A stretch of DNA of 64,000 bases from Schistosoma haematobium (lineage: Eukaryota; Platyhelminthes; Trematoda; Strigeidida; Schistosomatidae): positions 5,968,950-6,032,949 of the forward strand of contig NC_067200.1 in the NCBI RefSeq assembly GCF_000699445.3, given 5' to 3'. The position numbers and the translations under genes are program-made. Below the pieces are notes generated by a model. It made no database searches. It saw only the letters and a program-made list of their open reading frames with translations, and was not told the DNA's origin. Numbering within the stretch: position 1 is the first letter of the stretch; each line of letters begins with the position of its first letter. This document shows, in pieces, positions 1 to 12,300 of this stretch.

Positions 1-58
1 ATTCCGATAGATACAAAGCGCAGTGCATATACAATCTGAAGTTTTGTTTTGTATCTTT

Positions 59-564
59 TTTATTTAAATATGTAAACATTAGTGCAAGGAGGCACCAAAT
101 ATATATGCGCCACACAAATCATTCGATTTGTATGAGGACTGGGATACTATCCAGGCTCCCAAACCGAAACAGGTGGTTTTCTTAGAGGACCACACCCGGA
201 GCCTTTGACCTGGAGGTCTACTCCATGAGGCAGTGAGCAACGTTAGGAGACGCAGTTCCATGGTAGCCGGTGACCAACAATGAGTCCATATGCCACTTGT
301 TCCCATAAGATCCTGAAGCCTGTGTGCACCATTGGTTTGGAATGAAGGTTTTCCAACTACCCTAGATGGACCCTCCATATGCACCAATCCGGTTAAAGCT
401 CTCGACATTCGCTTTTCGTCCCCTCAATTCGGTAAACAACGCCGGTGCCGCAAAAAGGCAGTGAGTAGGACTTCCCTGGCAGTGTCTGTATACACATGAC
501 TATATGAGAGCATTTCGAGAGGGAAGGCGGACTCTTCTTACCCTCGAGCCGTACCAGGGCATTT
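59..564 (-). mobile_element. W element, full-length copy 1
   Basis: ~500-bp non-autonomous element. Its 5' end (at 564, reading AAATGCCCTGG on the - strand, here slightly diverged) and its AAATA-like 3' tail (at ~60) match the copies at 8821-9324 and elsewhere. It is flanked by 12-bp target duplications, 44-55 and 563-574, with one mismatch. A 109-codon frame inside is not convincing as a gene. Confidence 0.7.
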
Positions 565-2035
565 GTTTTATATCGTAATGTTACCGTAAGATGCTTTACA
601 TCAATCAATTTCTAAATAACTTGGCTTTCAAACAGTAGGCTAGGTAGTTTGGTTTAAAGGTCAATTTGCGTACTTTATATTGCCCAGTGGATTAGCATTA
701 CTATACCTCACATAAATAAAATGTATCTCAGAATTTCGAGTGAACAAACTTATGCATGATTGATAAAGTATTGTCTAAGTTCTAGTGAGAAGTTTAAGCT
801 GATGGAGTTTAGACAGGTTGGCAGTGAAAGAATTATCTACTAAATGGCATTGGATAGTCGTCGCGCTATATCGCGAATTGACTGGAGTTACCTGTGCACT
901 AATAGACGTCATTCAAATAGTTATAATAATCATGAGTTTACTGTGAGATCTGAAGGTCTTGAATTCGATTCCTGGTAGGTTCATGAATGCTCACTGCTAG
1001 GGAGTACCATACTAATACTGAAACAACTATCTGGTGCTCCCTAATTTTCAATCGTACCCTAACTCAAATCAGTCTGTACTACATACTACCTATCCAGTTT
1101 AAAAAATCTACAAATAACTGGCTAGTATTTAAAAAGAAAATCGCTACTATAATTATTAGTTGGATTGAGAAACTTGTTACGCTAGCTTTCTATTTGCATG
1201 TTTTTCATCAACATTATATGTAATTTTCTTTCTGTATTTTTTGTTTTGTTTTCTAATGATGTTAACAGTTTGTCCTTTGAGTGTAAAAGAGAAAATACGT
1301 ATTGTCTGGATTCTTCCTCCACAAATCAATCATTATGAGTAAGTTGTATTGATCATAATGATGAGTTTTACCAGTTAGTTAGCTGTTACTTTTGTTATCG
1401 TGGTAAGTAATTGTGATTATTTCTAATAGTGTGGTTGATTGAAACACGTGAAGCTGCGGTTCAGTGTTATTGTTGGTCGTGGAGATGTCTTACTGTCAGT
1501 TCGACTCACTCTCAACTACTTCAATCTGTACACTTGGTTTCATTCAGTTACTGGTCCTATTATTATTATTATTACTCGAAATGAAATGTATGAATCTGTG
1601 TACTCATTTATTGTATCAATTTGATTTAGTTGTCATTTGAACGATCAGTAACATATTTGTATGTTGTTTACCGTTCTTCTGAATTCTTGTATCGTCGACT
1701 TAAGAAAATTTCGTATATATGTAGTGTTAGGCTAATTCTCATTGTGTTATTGGATTTACTCCCACTCAATAATCCCAAAAGATAAATATAGTTGAAGTTT
1801 GAATCAATATGTTGCAAGTCACTTAACTCAACAAATCATACATTTATTAGTCAACTGAATGAAGAGGAGAGAGGTTGGATGGGTTGTTTTGTGAATATCA
1901 ATATGAATACATAAATGAGTTATGAATAATTGACTGAGTGCATTCACAACCAATAAGAGAATAGATGTAAAATTGATTGATCACTAAGTTATGACCAATG
2001 TCATATTTGTCAAGTCCTCCTTAATGCTGATTGAA
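565..2035. other. Intergenic or intronic AT-rich sequence
   Basis: No exon, RNA gene or clear repeat seen. Short ORFs near 1.0 and 1.45 kb have no recognisable content. May be an intron of NRDC if its 5' exons lie to the left of the window. Confidence 0.4.
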
Positions 2036-2039
2036 TTTT

Positions 2040-2450
2040 ATCGATCATGTTGCAGTGCGGCCACTAGTCTAAGCGACTCGACATCGCGTGCACTATGTTG
2101 AGATGTAAGTTGGTAGTTGAAAGTAGTGGATAGGAAACTTTGGACTTAAGTTTCATGTTATTCGGCACTTGTCAGTAAGGTGCACCTGTAATCTTGGCGC
2201 CATTAATGCTCGATATAATTCGATCAGCACTGAGAAGTACTCGGTATTTATGATGTTGGTCACTACTCAATGATCAACCAGTTATAAATAAATCTCAGCC
2301 ATACAGGAGGTCAATCGTGGCCCGAATAACTCAGTTGTAAAATCTTTGACTCCAAAGTTGGGTGACACGGAATCGAATCTATCATGGAGTATCGTTCTCC
2401 TTGAGATCACAATTAATTATTGCTGGCGAGTGTTGATTAGTTCGAAAAGT
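2040..2450. repeat. Rearranged copy of an unclassified repeat
   Basis: Shares several blocks with 29640-29990: the part around 2060-2110 (containing gtgcactatgttgagatg) matches in reverse complement, while the parts around 2220-2270 and 2290-2430 (ctccaaagttgggtgacac) match in the same orientation but in a different order. The repeat is therefore internally rearranged here. Confidence 0.5.
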
Positions 2451-2739
2451 AGGTGGAGTAGCGTTTCCTGTCGACTACCTCCAACCACCACCGTAAAAGA
2501 GAATAGGTAAAGATAGTTAACAAGCATGCATGTATTTTCAAACATATATGGGTATATTTCCATGGCAGATTAAATATATGTATCACCGTTAAGTGATTAA
2601 CGTAAATGTAATGGTATACTTGTTTTCTCGATTGATGATCGTCATTACATGAGTTGAGGTAGTTGAGATATTGTCCGGAAGCCTAAACTAAGGGATGTAT
2701 TTTTCTTTACGGACTATTCACCTAATTTCCAACTTAGAA

Positions 2740-2912
2740 GTCGAATTCACTAAGTGGCTCAATGTTAGGTGTTGAGATCCCACAGTACCAGTAATTAAAG
2801 GATGTTCACGGCTCAGACATTCTCTTAAGACCCTGGAACCTCTGTGCGACATTGGCTTGGAACTAATATTTATCAACTGTCCTGGATATGGGACTTCTAT
2901 ATCCACCACGGA
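2740..2912 (-). mobile_element. W element, degraded fragment
   Basis: Diverged match to the central part of the W element (the stretch that in the 8.8-kb copy lies around 9045-9165), including gaccctggaacc and ttggcttggaac. No ends preserved. Confidence 0.5.
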
Positions 2913-3315
2913 AATTTGACCTCCTTACTTTTTTTAAAAAAAAGCACTTCAGTTTCATGTGAGCAGTGAATCAAACCTTAATACAAAACACGGGGTTTTA
3001 GGTGTAAGCATTTAGAGAAGGTAATTAAACTCTTATCTGTGCTAGTCATACCTAGGCGATATAATTGAGTTATTCACTCACAACGTCACACATGTGATCC
3101 GTTGTCAGTTAACAGTTGGGAAATTTTCTAACTTGTTCTTCAAACATGTGTTTATTCTTAGTCTAGGTATTTCAACTCAACAATTTAACAGATTTGCTGT
3201 TTTCTCATTGATAACATTTATAGTTTAACTATATATTCAAAATAAAATACATCGCATAAACATTGAAGTGCTATTATTTTGTATTACATCATGTATTTTT
3301 CCCGCTTCACTTCAG

Positions 3316-3393
3316 ATCATCTCCAATGGAAGTATTATCTTCTCTTATTGGTCATGAAGGTAGAGGAAGTGTATTGGCCTTACTTAAAAAAGA
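3316..3393 (+). CDS. NRDC: NRDC exon 1 of window
   Basis: Acceptor after a pyrimidine-rich tract ending cttcag; donor gtaagt. Starts with one base finishing an upstream codon and ends in phase 2. Encodes [20 protein letters not shown] and then ALLKKE. The GHEGxGS motif is the conserved loop ending the first M16 domain in nardilysin and insulin-degrading enzyme. No exon upstream of this one was recognised in bases 1-3315. Confidence 0.9.
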
Positions 3394-6300
3394 GTAAGTA
3401 TTGTGTGTAATTATCATTCCATGCATTATGAACTGATGATCTGTAAAATGTTTCATAGATGCAGACTACTTGGCTGTGAACTGTTTGATAATCACACTAT
3501 CAGTCGTTGAATTTGGATTACTTGGCTTAAAATCAATGGTAATAGTACACAGATGTATCCATTCTTCTTCTTACTGTAAATCTTGAGTTCCGGTTGTTTT
3601 TTAATACTTCCCTCTTCTCGAATTAATATTCTCTATATTCGTTTTTGTATTGTTTGTTTGAACCGTCTGATTGATGTTTAGGACTGAAATTGATCAGTCG
3701 CTTATTGGCATATGTGCATCCTGTGCGGATTGCCCTGATGTTGCTCTAAGTCACAAGTATTATAAGCATAAGTGGATGGCGGTTAGCAGTGGAACCCAGG
3801 ACGGTCGTCCTGTCCTATCTGGATTCGATTCCCAGAGTTAGCACCAATTCTGGGATGCAGGTGCATCTAGGTGACGAGTCCCAAATGTGACGGATTCCAC
3901 CGCCAGACACCAACCATCTTTGCTCATTTTCTATATTGTCTCTAGTCTTGTTATCATTGCTATAATAATTGTTTCAATCTGTTTGTGATTTATCATTGTA
4001 TTATGATATGAACACTTAGATTAATATACATTTCATTCAGGCTCTACAATGATTACAATTGATTTATCCTTAACCCCAAAATTAGTCATCAAATTATCCA
4101 GTAATTGTTTTTTACATTTTTCTCCGATAGTATAACCTATTTATATATACATACTAAATAATTCAAAATCGTGTTTCTTTGTGAGTTTTCCAACCATGTA
4201 TCTGTAGGTTATAGGTGTGAACATTATTCCGCTTACACTTCAATTTGGTAACAACATAATACCATTATAACCGTAACATAGGAGTGTGGGAATGCAGTAT
4301 TGTTCAAAGCCGTTTGCACAACTGTGTACTTGCTAAATGTTTGCTCTTTATTTTTCAACCCATCAGGTCCACAGATTCGTGTTCTTGGCTTCGAGTTACA
4401 CTCTGAATTTGAAGGCTAGTAATACACTACTTGGTTTCCCTGACAAAACTAGATGGAGCGAGGGTTCAAACCTTCGGCTTATCGACTAAAAGTTGAATAC
4501 CTTAGCCATTAAGTCACTGGTTCATTTTATGAGTATATTGATCACAACAGTAATTTGGTTACACTTGTCTAACTATTCTACCATACAGAGAATCATTTTT
4601 TTTTTCACTAATAAAATTTCATATCAGCAATTTTCATTTAATACAAAACAAGGGATACATAAAATTGTTGTGTTTCTGTCAATCTCAGTTATCATTTCTA
4701 TAATCATTAATCAGCATGATATCTATCTACCTATATAAATATATGTATATGTTAAACTTATCATTATCGACTTAATTATCACTTAGACTCTTACATATTT
4801 GTAGTTTTATTACATAACATTAGTCTTATAAATTGTTATGAATATTCTAAAACTCATACATGAACCATGTCAAAAAGGTGGTGACATTACAAATACCTTA
4901 ATAATACTCAACAATTTGATTAGTTCCAAGAAGTATCATTGAATGATCTTAGTGTTGGAGGGTTACATGTGTGTGTTTGTGTGCGTGCGAGTGTGTATAT
5001 ATAACGATTTTCTGTTTTGTTTACATGGATAATAATAACATGTCTTGTATGTATTGATTGTATCATGCATTCTTTTCAGTAGATCTTATCAAAAATGATA
5101 AATACCAAAATACACTAACAAAAAAGAACACTATTGAAGATGTATGTTTTCATTAAACAATCGAATCGTTTCATAGAAATTTATTAATGGAATAGAAAAG
5201 AATAAAGTAATAGGGATGGTTTTCAGTAATTAATGGTGTGTTGTATATATTGTGAAGTGTTTGTAAACAATGTTTATATAGCTGAAAATAGGAGTACAGT
5301 GGAAACAGCTGTTTAACTGCGGTATTGTGATTTATTTTGAACAGTGCATACACATACAAACGCATAGTAGTATTTTCTTTGTAAGAAATGGTGGATAGTG
5401 GCTAGCATTGGAATCGAGGACGCGCGTTTCGTTCCATTTGGGACTCGTCAGCTGGATGTACCTGCATCTCAGAGTTGATGTTCATCCTGGGACTCGAACC
5501 CAGTACCATTCGCTTCAAACGCCATCGCGTTATCCGCTCGGCTACTGAGTCCTGATAGCCACTTGCTTGTGCAATAGGGTGAATTTAAATTCAATTGATA
5601 TTGTTTGGCTTGTATCTTCCCAGTGAGGTTTAAGACTGCAATAGATCAGTCTGTTATTGGCATATGGAAGATATAAGCCAAACAATACCAAATGAATTTC
5701 CACTCAGTAGTATTTTAAAGCAATACTCTGAGTTTTTATACCGTGGTTCATATTACAGAATTCAGCTTTTATGATTATTGGAGAAAGTTACTACCTCGTT
5801 GTGTAAATTAAAGAGTATTCGAGTCTGCATGTAAGTGTGTGAGTTGTTCCATTGTTGATATTAAGAACTATAATTTCAATCAGTCTCTGTTACATACATA
5901 TGGATCCTTTTCAGGATTACATTGATCTATAGTTTTGTAGTTACAAGATTTATTATATTTGAACTATAACTTGTAGTAGAAATCAAAACCGTCGTTTATT
6001 GTTATTCCGATCTTCCTAGCTGGATGTTGTAGTTCATATTGAAACTCCAGTTCGGTCTTTTTTTTTCTCCAAACTTCAGTGTTATCTACTGAATTATGAA
6101 GTTCAAACCACCATTAACTTGTTCAACGCATATGAACTTATGCATGTAAAATGTTTTCAGTTTTTCTGTGACCATTTCTCAACCCACCCTTTTTTTAAAT
6201 ACAAAGAAAAGAATTTGTTCATTCTAATTGATTGCCTCAAAGCTCACCGTTCAATTAACCCGGCTAACTTCACTAAATCGATTGAGATATTAATTACTCA

Positions 6301-9300
6301 AATCCTATCAATTGTTGTAATGCATGATTCAATAATTGAGTTTAAGAGTAATCTGTGAAAGCCAACAAAGTGTCATAAAAATATTGACTTTATTTATGGA
6401 GGTGAATATAAAAATCCGGTCATTTTGGAGTTTTATATATGTATTTTCATCAAAATTTCAGTTTTTGCTGTTTGATTGAATTGAATATCAACATTGGATA
6501 GATTCATCATCATAAGTATTTATGGTTAGTTTAGAAAGAAAGAGAGGGAGACAAGCATTAAAAAAGACTCGGTACCTGATAACTCTTAAATCTTAATTAA
6601 TATTGTTGTTCTTAGCCCACTACGAGATACAGACTCGTGTACTTGAATTTTTTTATTTATTATTAATGGCTTTATTCAATATTATATTTTGGTACAATAT
6701 AGAATTCCCGTTCACATGCTGAATTCGACAGCTAGTGATACAGTTTGGTTACTCTAACTGGAGTGAGACGGGCTTCGAACCCACGTCTTATTGACTGGAA
6801 TTAAAACGTCTTAACCACTGAGTCATAACTTTACTTACACTATATGAGCGTTCGGTAAATACTAATAGCTAATCTGTCTATCTCATCTAGGATATACAGA
6901 CTTACGTAGTATGTCCAGTCAGTAAATAAACTGAGATCGTAAAAGTGTTGTTGTATAAATCGAGTGCACATAGATTATTATCTTCACAAATGACAATGTA
7001 GTTGTTCCATCACCGTTTCTATTGTTTAAAAGGAGTCTGTGAAAGTTCTAAAAAGCCTGAATCGATGTTGCACTTGTAAAGATGTGATTTATCATCAGTG
7101 ACGATCCTTTCAAAAAAGCTAGAAGTTTGAGCGGTGCTGCATCTATTGTACACTTTTAGTCAGTTTTTAGTAACGTTGATATGGGTTTGGATCACATATT
7201 TCTAGATACTTTTCTAAAATTAAGCACACTAGAAACTTTCTTACAGTGAATCAATGTGTTGAAAATACAAAAGACTGTTCATAAAAATAAGTAATCGACA
7301 GTTATAACTCCAAAAACAGTAGCTTAGTTTGCGTAGTTATCGAACGGATGAATTATATACTCAGTCTTAAGCTAAACGTGTCTGTGAGCTGCCTAGCCGC
7401 TGACACCCAAAGTAGGTGAAACACAGTTCGAAGGCGTATGATAAAGGAGTAAGCGTTAGAGTGATTGATAAATAATAACTATTTACCCCTTCGGATTACT
7501 CATATTGACGAACGTGATGGAATTGATTAAAAATTTATTTATTATTTTTTTATTATTCACTATTTCATAATTGGCACCATGAACTAAATTTAATTAAACA
7601 ACCATTAAAAACTAGGAGACATTGGACAGCTGTTTCGTCTGATTATGGAAGACTTTATCTGTGTAGTCTTTCTTAGCTTTCAACGATTATCTAATTAAGT
7701 TCAGTTCGTGATATGAAATTTGTAATACAAAGACCTCCAAAAACTCTAGTTATGATAATCATATGCTAGTTAGCGACTAATGTCGAGAAGTAATTCTCGG
7801 AGTTCTAGTGTAAAACTGTGACCAATGGAGTTCATCCACGTCGGATATGAGGCTATTGCCAGTAGTACTAGAAGATGGTTGAACAGTACTACTATTCCAT
7901 TGAATTGAGATATCAGTCATTATATGCCAACTAGGTGGTCTAAGTATTAAGACCCCAATGCCAAGTTCGAATATCCTAGATTCGATCTGTGACAGAATCG
8001 TGCGTAGACGGAACATCTGTCCCGTGTTTATTTGTTTTCAATAGTCGTCTAACCAAAATCAGTTCGTGCTGTAAAATATGGAAATTTAATAATCTTCACA
8101 AAACTCCTATTATAATATTCTGTATATATTTTTACTAGAATGTAATATCACTGTTTTCACCATAAATTTTAATGTTAATTTCATTTTTAATGATTTGAAT
8201 CATCCCATTGTTGATAATATGATTGGCATTTGACCAATTCTAGTTAGTATATGTGTATCTTGTCCGAAGTGTCTCGATATAACCATTATAATACAAGTTA
8301 GTATATTATAGATGCAATGTGACTAGATGTTGAGCCTTGAACCTGCTCTTCATTCTATTTGGAGCTCCTAAGTTAGATGTATCTGTTGTGGCTAAGTCCG
8401 AATCCCGAGGTGAATATCAACTCTGGGTACATCCAGCCGATATATCCGGATTAGGACGAAACACGCGTTCTGATTTCGAATATTAATCATATTCTATAAT
8501 ATTCTATATGAAGTTCGATGTGTTTATTATTCCTTCTTCGTGACCTGTCGTTTTTTTTATAGAAATCTTGCCGTTTCACTTAGCACGGGCGTTACTTGTA
8601 CATCAGATTTTGATAATTCTAGTTTATGTACAATTTTTATGGTTAATATTCAACTTACTGATTATGGTCGTGATCATATTTTCCAAGTAAGTCATTATTT
8701 CAGAATTCTTGTGTATTCTTTTCCAATTCAATGTTATTATTTTGGGTAGATTTTTCATACTTAATGTATTTTTCATCGGAATATACCGTTTATTATTATT
8801 ATTATTGCTGTACAAAAGGTTTATTTATTTATTTTAAGACATAGATATTGGTACAAGGAGGCACCAAATACATATGCGCCACACAGATTTCATTTGATAT
8901 GTGCGAGGGCTGTGATACTGCCCGGGTGCCCAAACCGAAGCATGTGGTTTTCTTAGGGGGCCACACCTTGGGCCTTCGACCTGGAGGTCTGATCCGCAAG
9001 GCAGTGGAGCATCGTGAGGAGATGCAGTCCCATGGTAGCCGGTGACCAACGATTGGTTCATACGCTATTTGTTCTCTCAGGATACTGGAGCCCATGTGGA
9101 CCATTGGTTTGTAATCAGAGTTTTCAAACTCCCCTAGGTGAACTCTCCATGTTCACCAACCCGGTTAAAGTGCCGGGCGTTCGCTTTTCGTCCTCTGAAT
9201 TTCATAAACAACACCCCCGACACGGGACGGTAGTGAGTGAGGCTATATACGCGTGGTCATGTGAGAGCATTTCGAGAGGGTGGGCGGACTCTCCCCACTT

Positions 9301-12300
9301 TCGGCCGTACCAGGGCATTTAGGAGCTGTACAAAAGGTGATTACAAATTAATTTCCTGATTACGAAAAAGTCAGTCGATCACTTGATCGTAATAAACGTA
9401 AAATTCTTGGATAATTGTAAGTCAGCCCAAGTTACCATACCACATTAAAGAAATGATATAGTAACAATTTTAATGAGAAATGTTGAATATTGAGAATATA
9501 TTTTGAGAAGAGAGAACGGAAAAGTATATGTAAACACAAATGAAAATGGAAGATCTAGAAGAAGATCGAAATTGAATGCACCTGGATTACGACTACTGAT
9601 TCTAAGTCATGTCACTGAGCATCTCCAACTATACTGGTCACGATAATTGCGTCTACTCTAAACATGTAGGATGTACTAACCAACATTTTTACTTATTCCA
9701 TTTCTAGAATAAAAGATGCTACGATAAAACAGCTGTTCAGTGTTACCGAGTGTTTTTAAACACTACCTAAGCTCTGATCAATCTATAATGAAATACAACT
9801 TATAATTTTTATCCCGTCTGTTATTTGCGTTATTGTTGTCTTTACCAATTTGTTTATATGTAGGTTTGTGGAGTATTATTTGATTATATAAAAATTCTAC
9901 TGTACTCAGCGTTAAATTCTACATCGATATCTTTAATGAATGGTGGTTTAGAAGGTAATAATAATAATAATGGTGAACGCGTTCATACAAATCACTGTCA
10001 TAAACATACGTTCGCTACATATCTACCAGAATATCAAATGGTTAAAACAGCTAATTTTCTATATACAGAACCGGAAGAAGCTGAAGATACAGTGGTTAAT
10101 CTAGCCAATATGTTACATCTTGTTAAATGTGAACATGTTTATTCTGGTTATAGGCTATTAAAAAAGCCAAATATAAAAGTAAGTCGTATTACTATGATTA
10201 GTATTGCTATGCATTAGACTTGACTATTGTTGATTGACTTAATATGTTCAATGGTGGTCGGGCTTACCTATTGTGATACGATTCACTAGAATCGTACTGC
10301 TAGAAACAATGGATCTTTGAGATCTCCTACTATGCTCGACTAGTTGGTTAAAATGCAGTAGTAGTGAAAATAAGTTTTCTGAGAGAAATCATACTGTTGA
10401 TTGTATAGGATTTCGTGATATATCTTCCACAGCTTACTTACATCTCAAATGATATTTTCTATTATTTCAACTGGGACTTGGGGTTATTATTAGTCGGTTT
10501 TCTAAAGGGCACATTTTATCTTTTACCGTGAATCTCTGTTGAGGAAAATTAATTTTGAGAAATATGGATTATGTGGGACGAAAAATCTTTCTCTTGAAGG
10601 TTGTGCATAATCATCATCAAATAATTATTCCTTTGACTCCGTGGTTACTCTTATAGATTGGAAACATCATCGATACTACGTATCTTTTTCATATTCCTCA
10701 GGAGAAAATATACTTTTGTAATGTGTTGACAGACAAGGAGTATCTACACACCTCTAACCTCTCACAAGTTTCGCGTATATGGTGTATATTCCACATTTTC
10801 ATCATTTGTTGGAGCTGTTATTAACTTCTTGCATTTCTTTTGTATTTCCGTAATTGTTGGAGGAGGGATCGAATTAGGAATTATTAAGAATGAATGTGAA
10901 ATCTCATGTTGTTTGTCTTTTGAGTGTTATTATTTCAGGTTGTCGAATCATGTAACAGAATCTTTGTTATATGTAAAAGTATCTTATTCACCAAGTACAG
11001 ATTTATACATTGCACTTCGTACTATGATTTTCGATTTAACGACGCTAGCCATACTACTAGTCAGGGGCTACCTAAGGCTGATGTACATACATACCAGGTT
11101 CTATGTTAAGACTTACTGTCTGCCTGTGACATCGTTTTATTTTTATTATGTATCCACTCTGAATGGTTATTATCTTTATTAATTGTATAATTTCAGTTGT
11201 ACATTGACCTATTGAAATTGATGACACCAAATCGTGCAGCTATATTCTTTCTGTCATCAACTTTTGCATCTTCAGTGAAAGATGATGAGTCAAGATTAGA
11301 ACATGAACCATGGTTTAATGTAGCTTATCAAAAAGAAGGTATGTTAATTAGTATATCTTTACATGATCGTTGTTCTTTGTTGATACTGATGATTGTGATG
11401 ATGATGATGATGACGATAATTCCTTTTGCTGTCTATTTTTATCGCGTTAGGTTAATGGTGACATTAAACTTGATGTTTAGAAGTACGGGACAGTTGTAGG
11501 TTACTAATATTTAATTATAGATGTTTTTAAAGTATATTGCTCTTGTATGTTGGAACCGGCAAGTCAGCAATGTTGAGATGTAGATATAGAGTACTAGTAA
11601 GTGGTGGTTGATCGTTTTGTGTAAGATTGTGGATACTTCATTCTTTGAGGTAACTGGAATATGTATTACTTATGTCCAACCACCACTTATTTGTAAGTAT
11701 AAGGTTGTAGTGATTGTTGATTTTCATTGAAATCACGAACTGATCCATGTTAGACCATTATAGAAAACCTAGAAGCAACGGACGACCGCTTTGTCCTAGC
11801 ATGGAACTCTTCTGAAGTACGCATCCACGCCTTTGCGCGCAGGAACAGAACCTAGGATCTTCGTTTTCGCACGCGAACGCCTAATCTATGGACTATTGAG
11901 CTGACCGGCGTCTAACCGTGTTAATATCTAACTTCAATCAATCCACGATATTACGTGACCATCTTTCGTTGTTTTCGGTCAGTAACTGCCACACTCGATT
12001 GTGTACTTTCATGTATGATGTCGTTCGACTTGGGAATAGACCACAAAATAACTGAGTTCAAAACAAAACGTGGTATCAGTCCGCAAATTAATTGACCGGT
12101 TTTTCTGATCCATGTTGTTGGGGGTAAACTTCTTGCTTGGTTAAGATTTTACTTACTTACGCCTGTTACTCCTAATGGAACATAGGCCACCGACCAGCAT
12201 TCTCCAACCCACTCTGTCCTGGGCCTTCTTTTCTAGTTCCATCCCATTCTCGTTCATTTTTCTCATGTCCATCTCCATTTCTCGGCGTAATGTGTTCTTT

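Noticed and set aside
79..408. 109-codon - strand frame as a gene
   Set aside because: It lies inside a W element and the frame is not kept intact between copies.
5490..5552. tRNA gene
   Set aside because: A and B boxes are present, but the acceptor stem is not closed and the same head recurs attached to hammerhead bodies, so it is a SINE head.
10939..11095. Open frame [20 protein letters not shown]... with an acceptor-like start, as an extra NRDC exon
   Set aside because: Joining exon 3 directly to the 11197 exon already gives exact nardilysin spacing, and this peptide has no match in the family.
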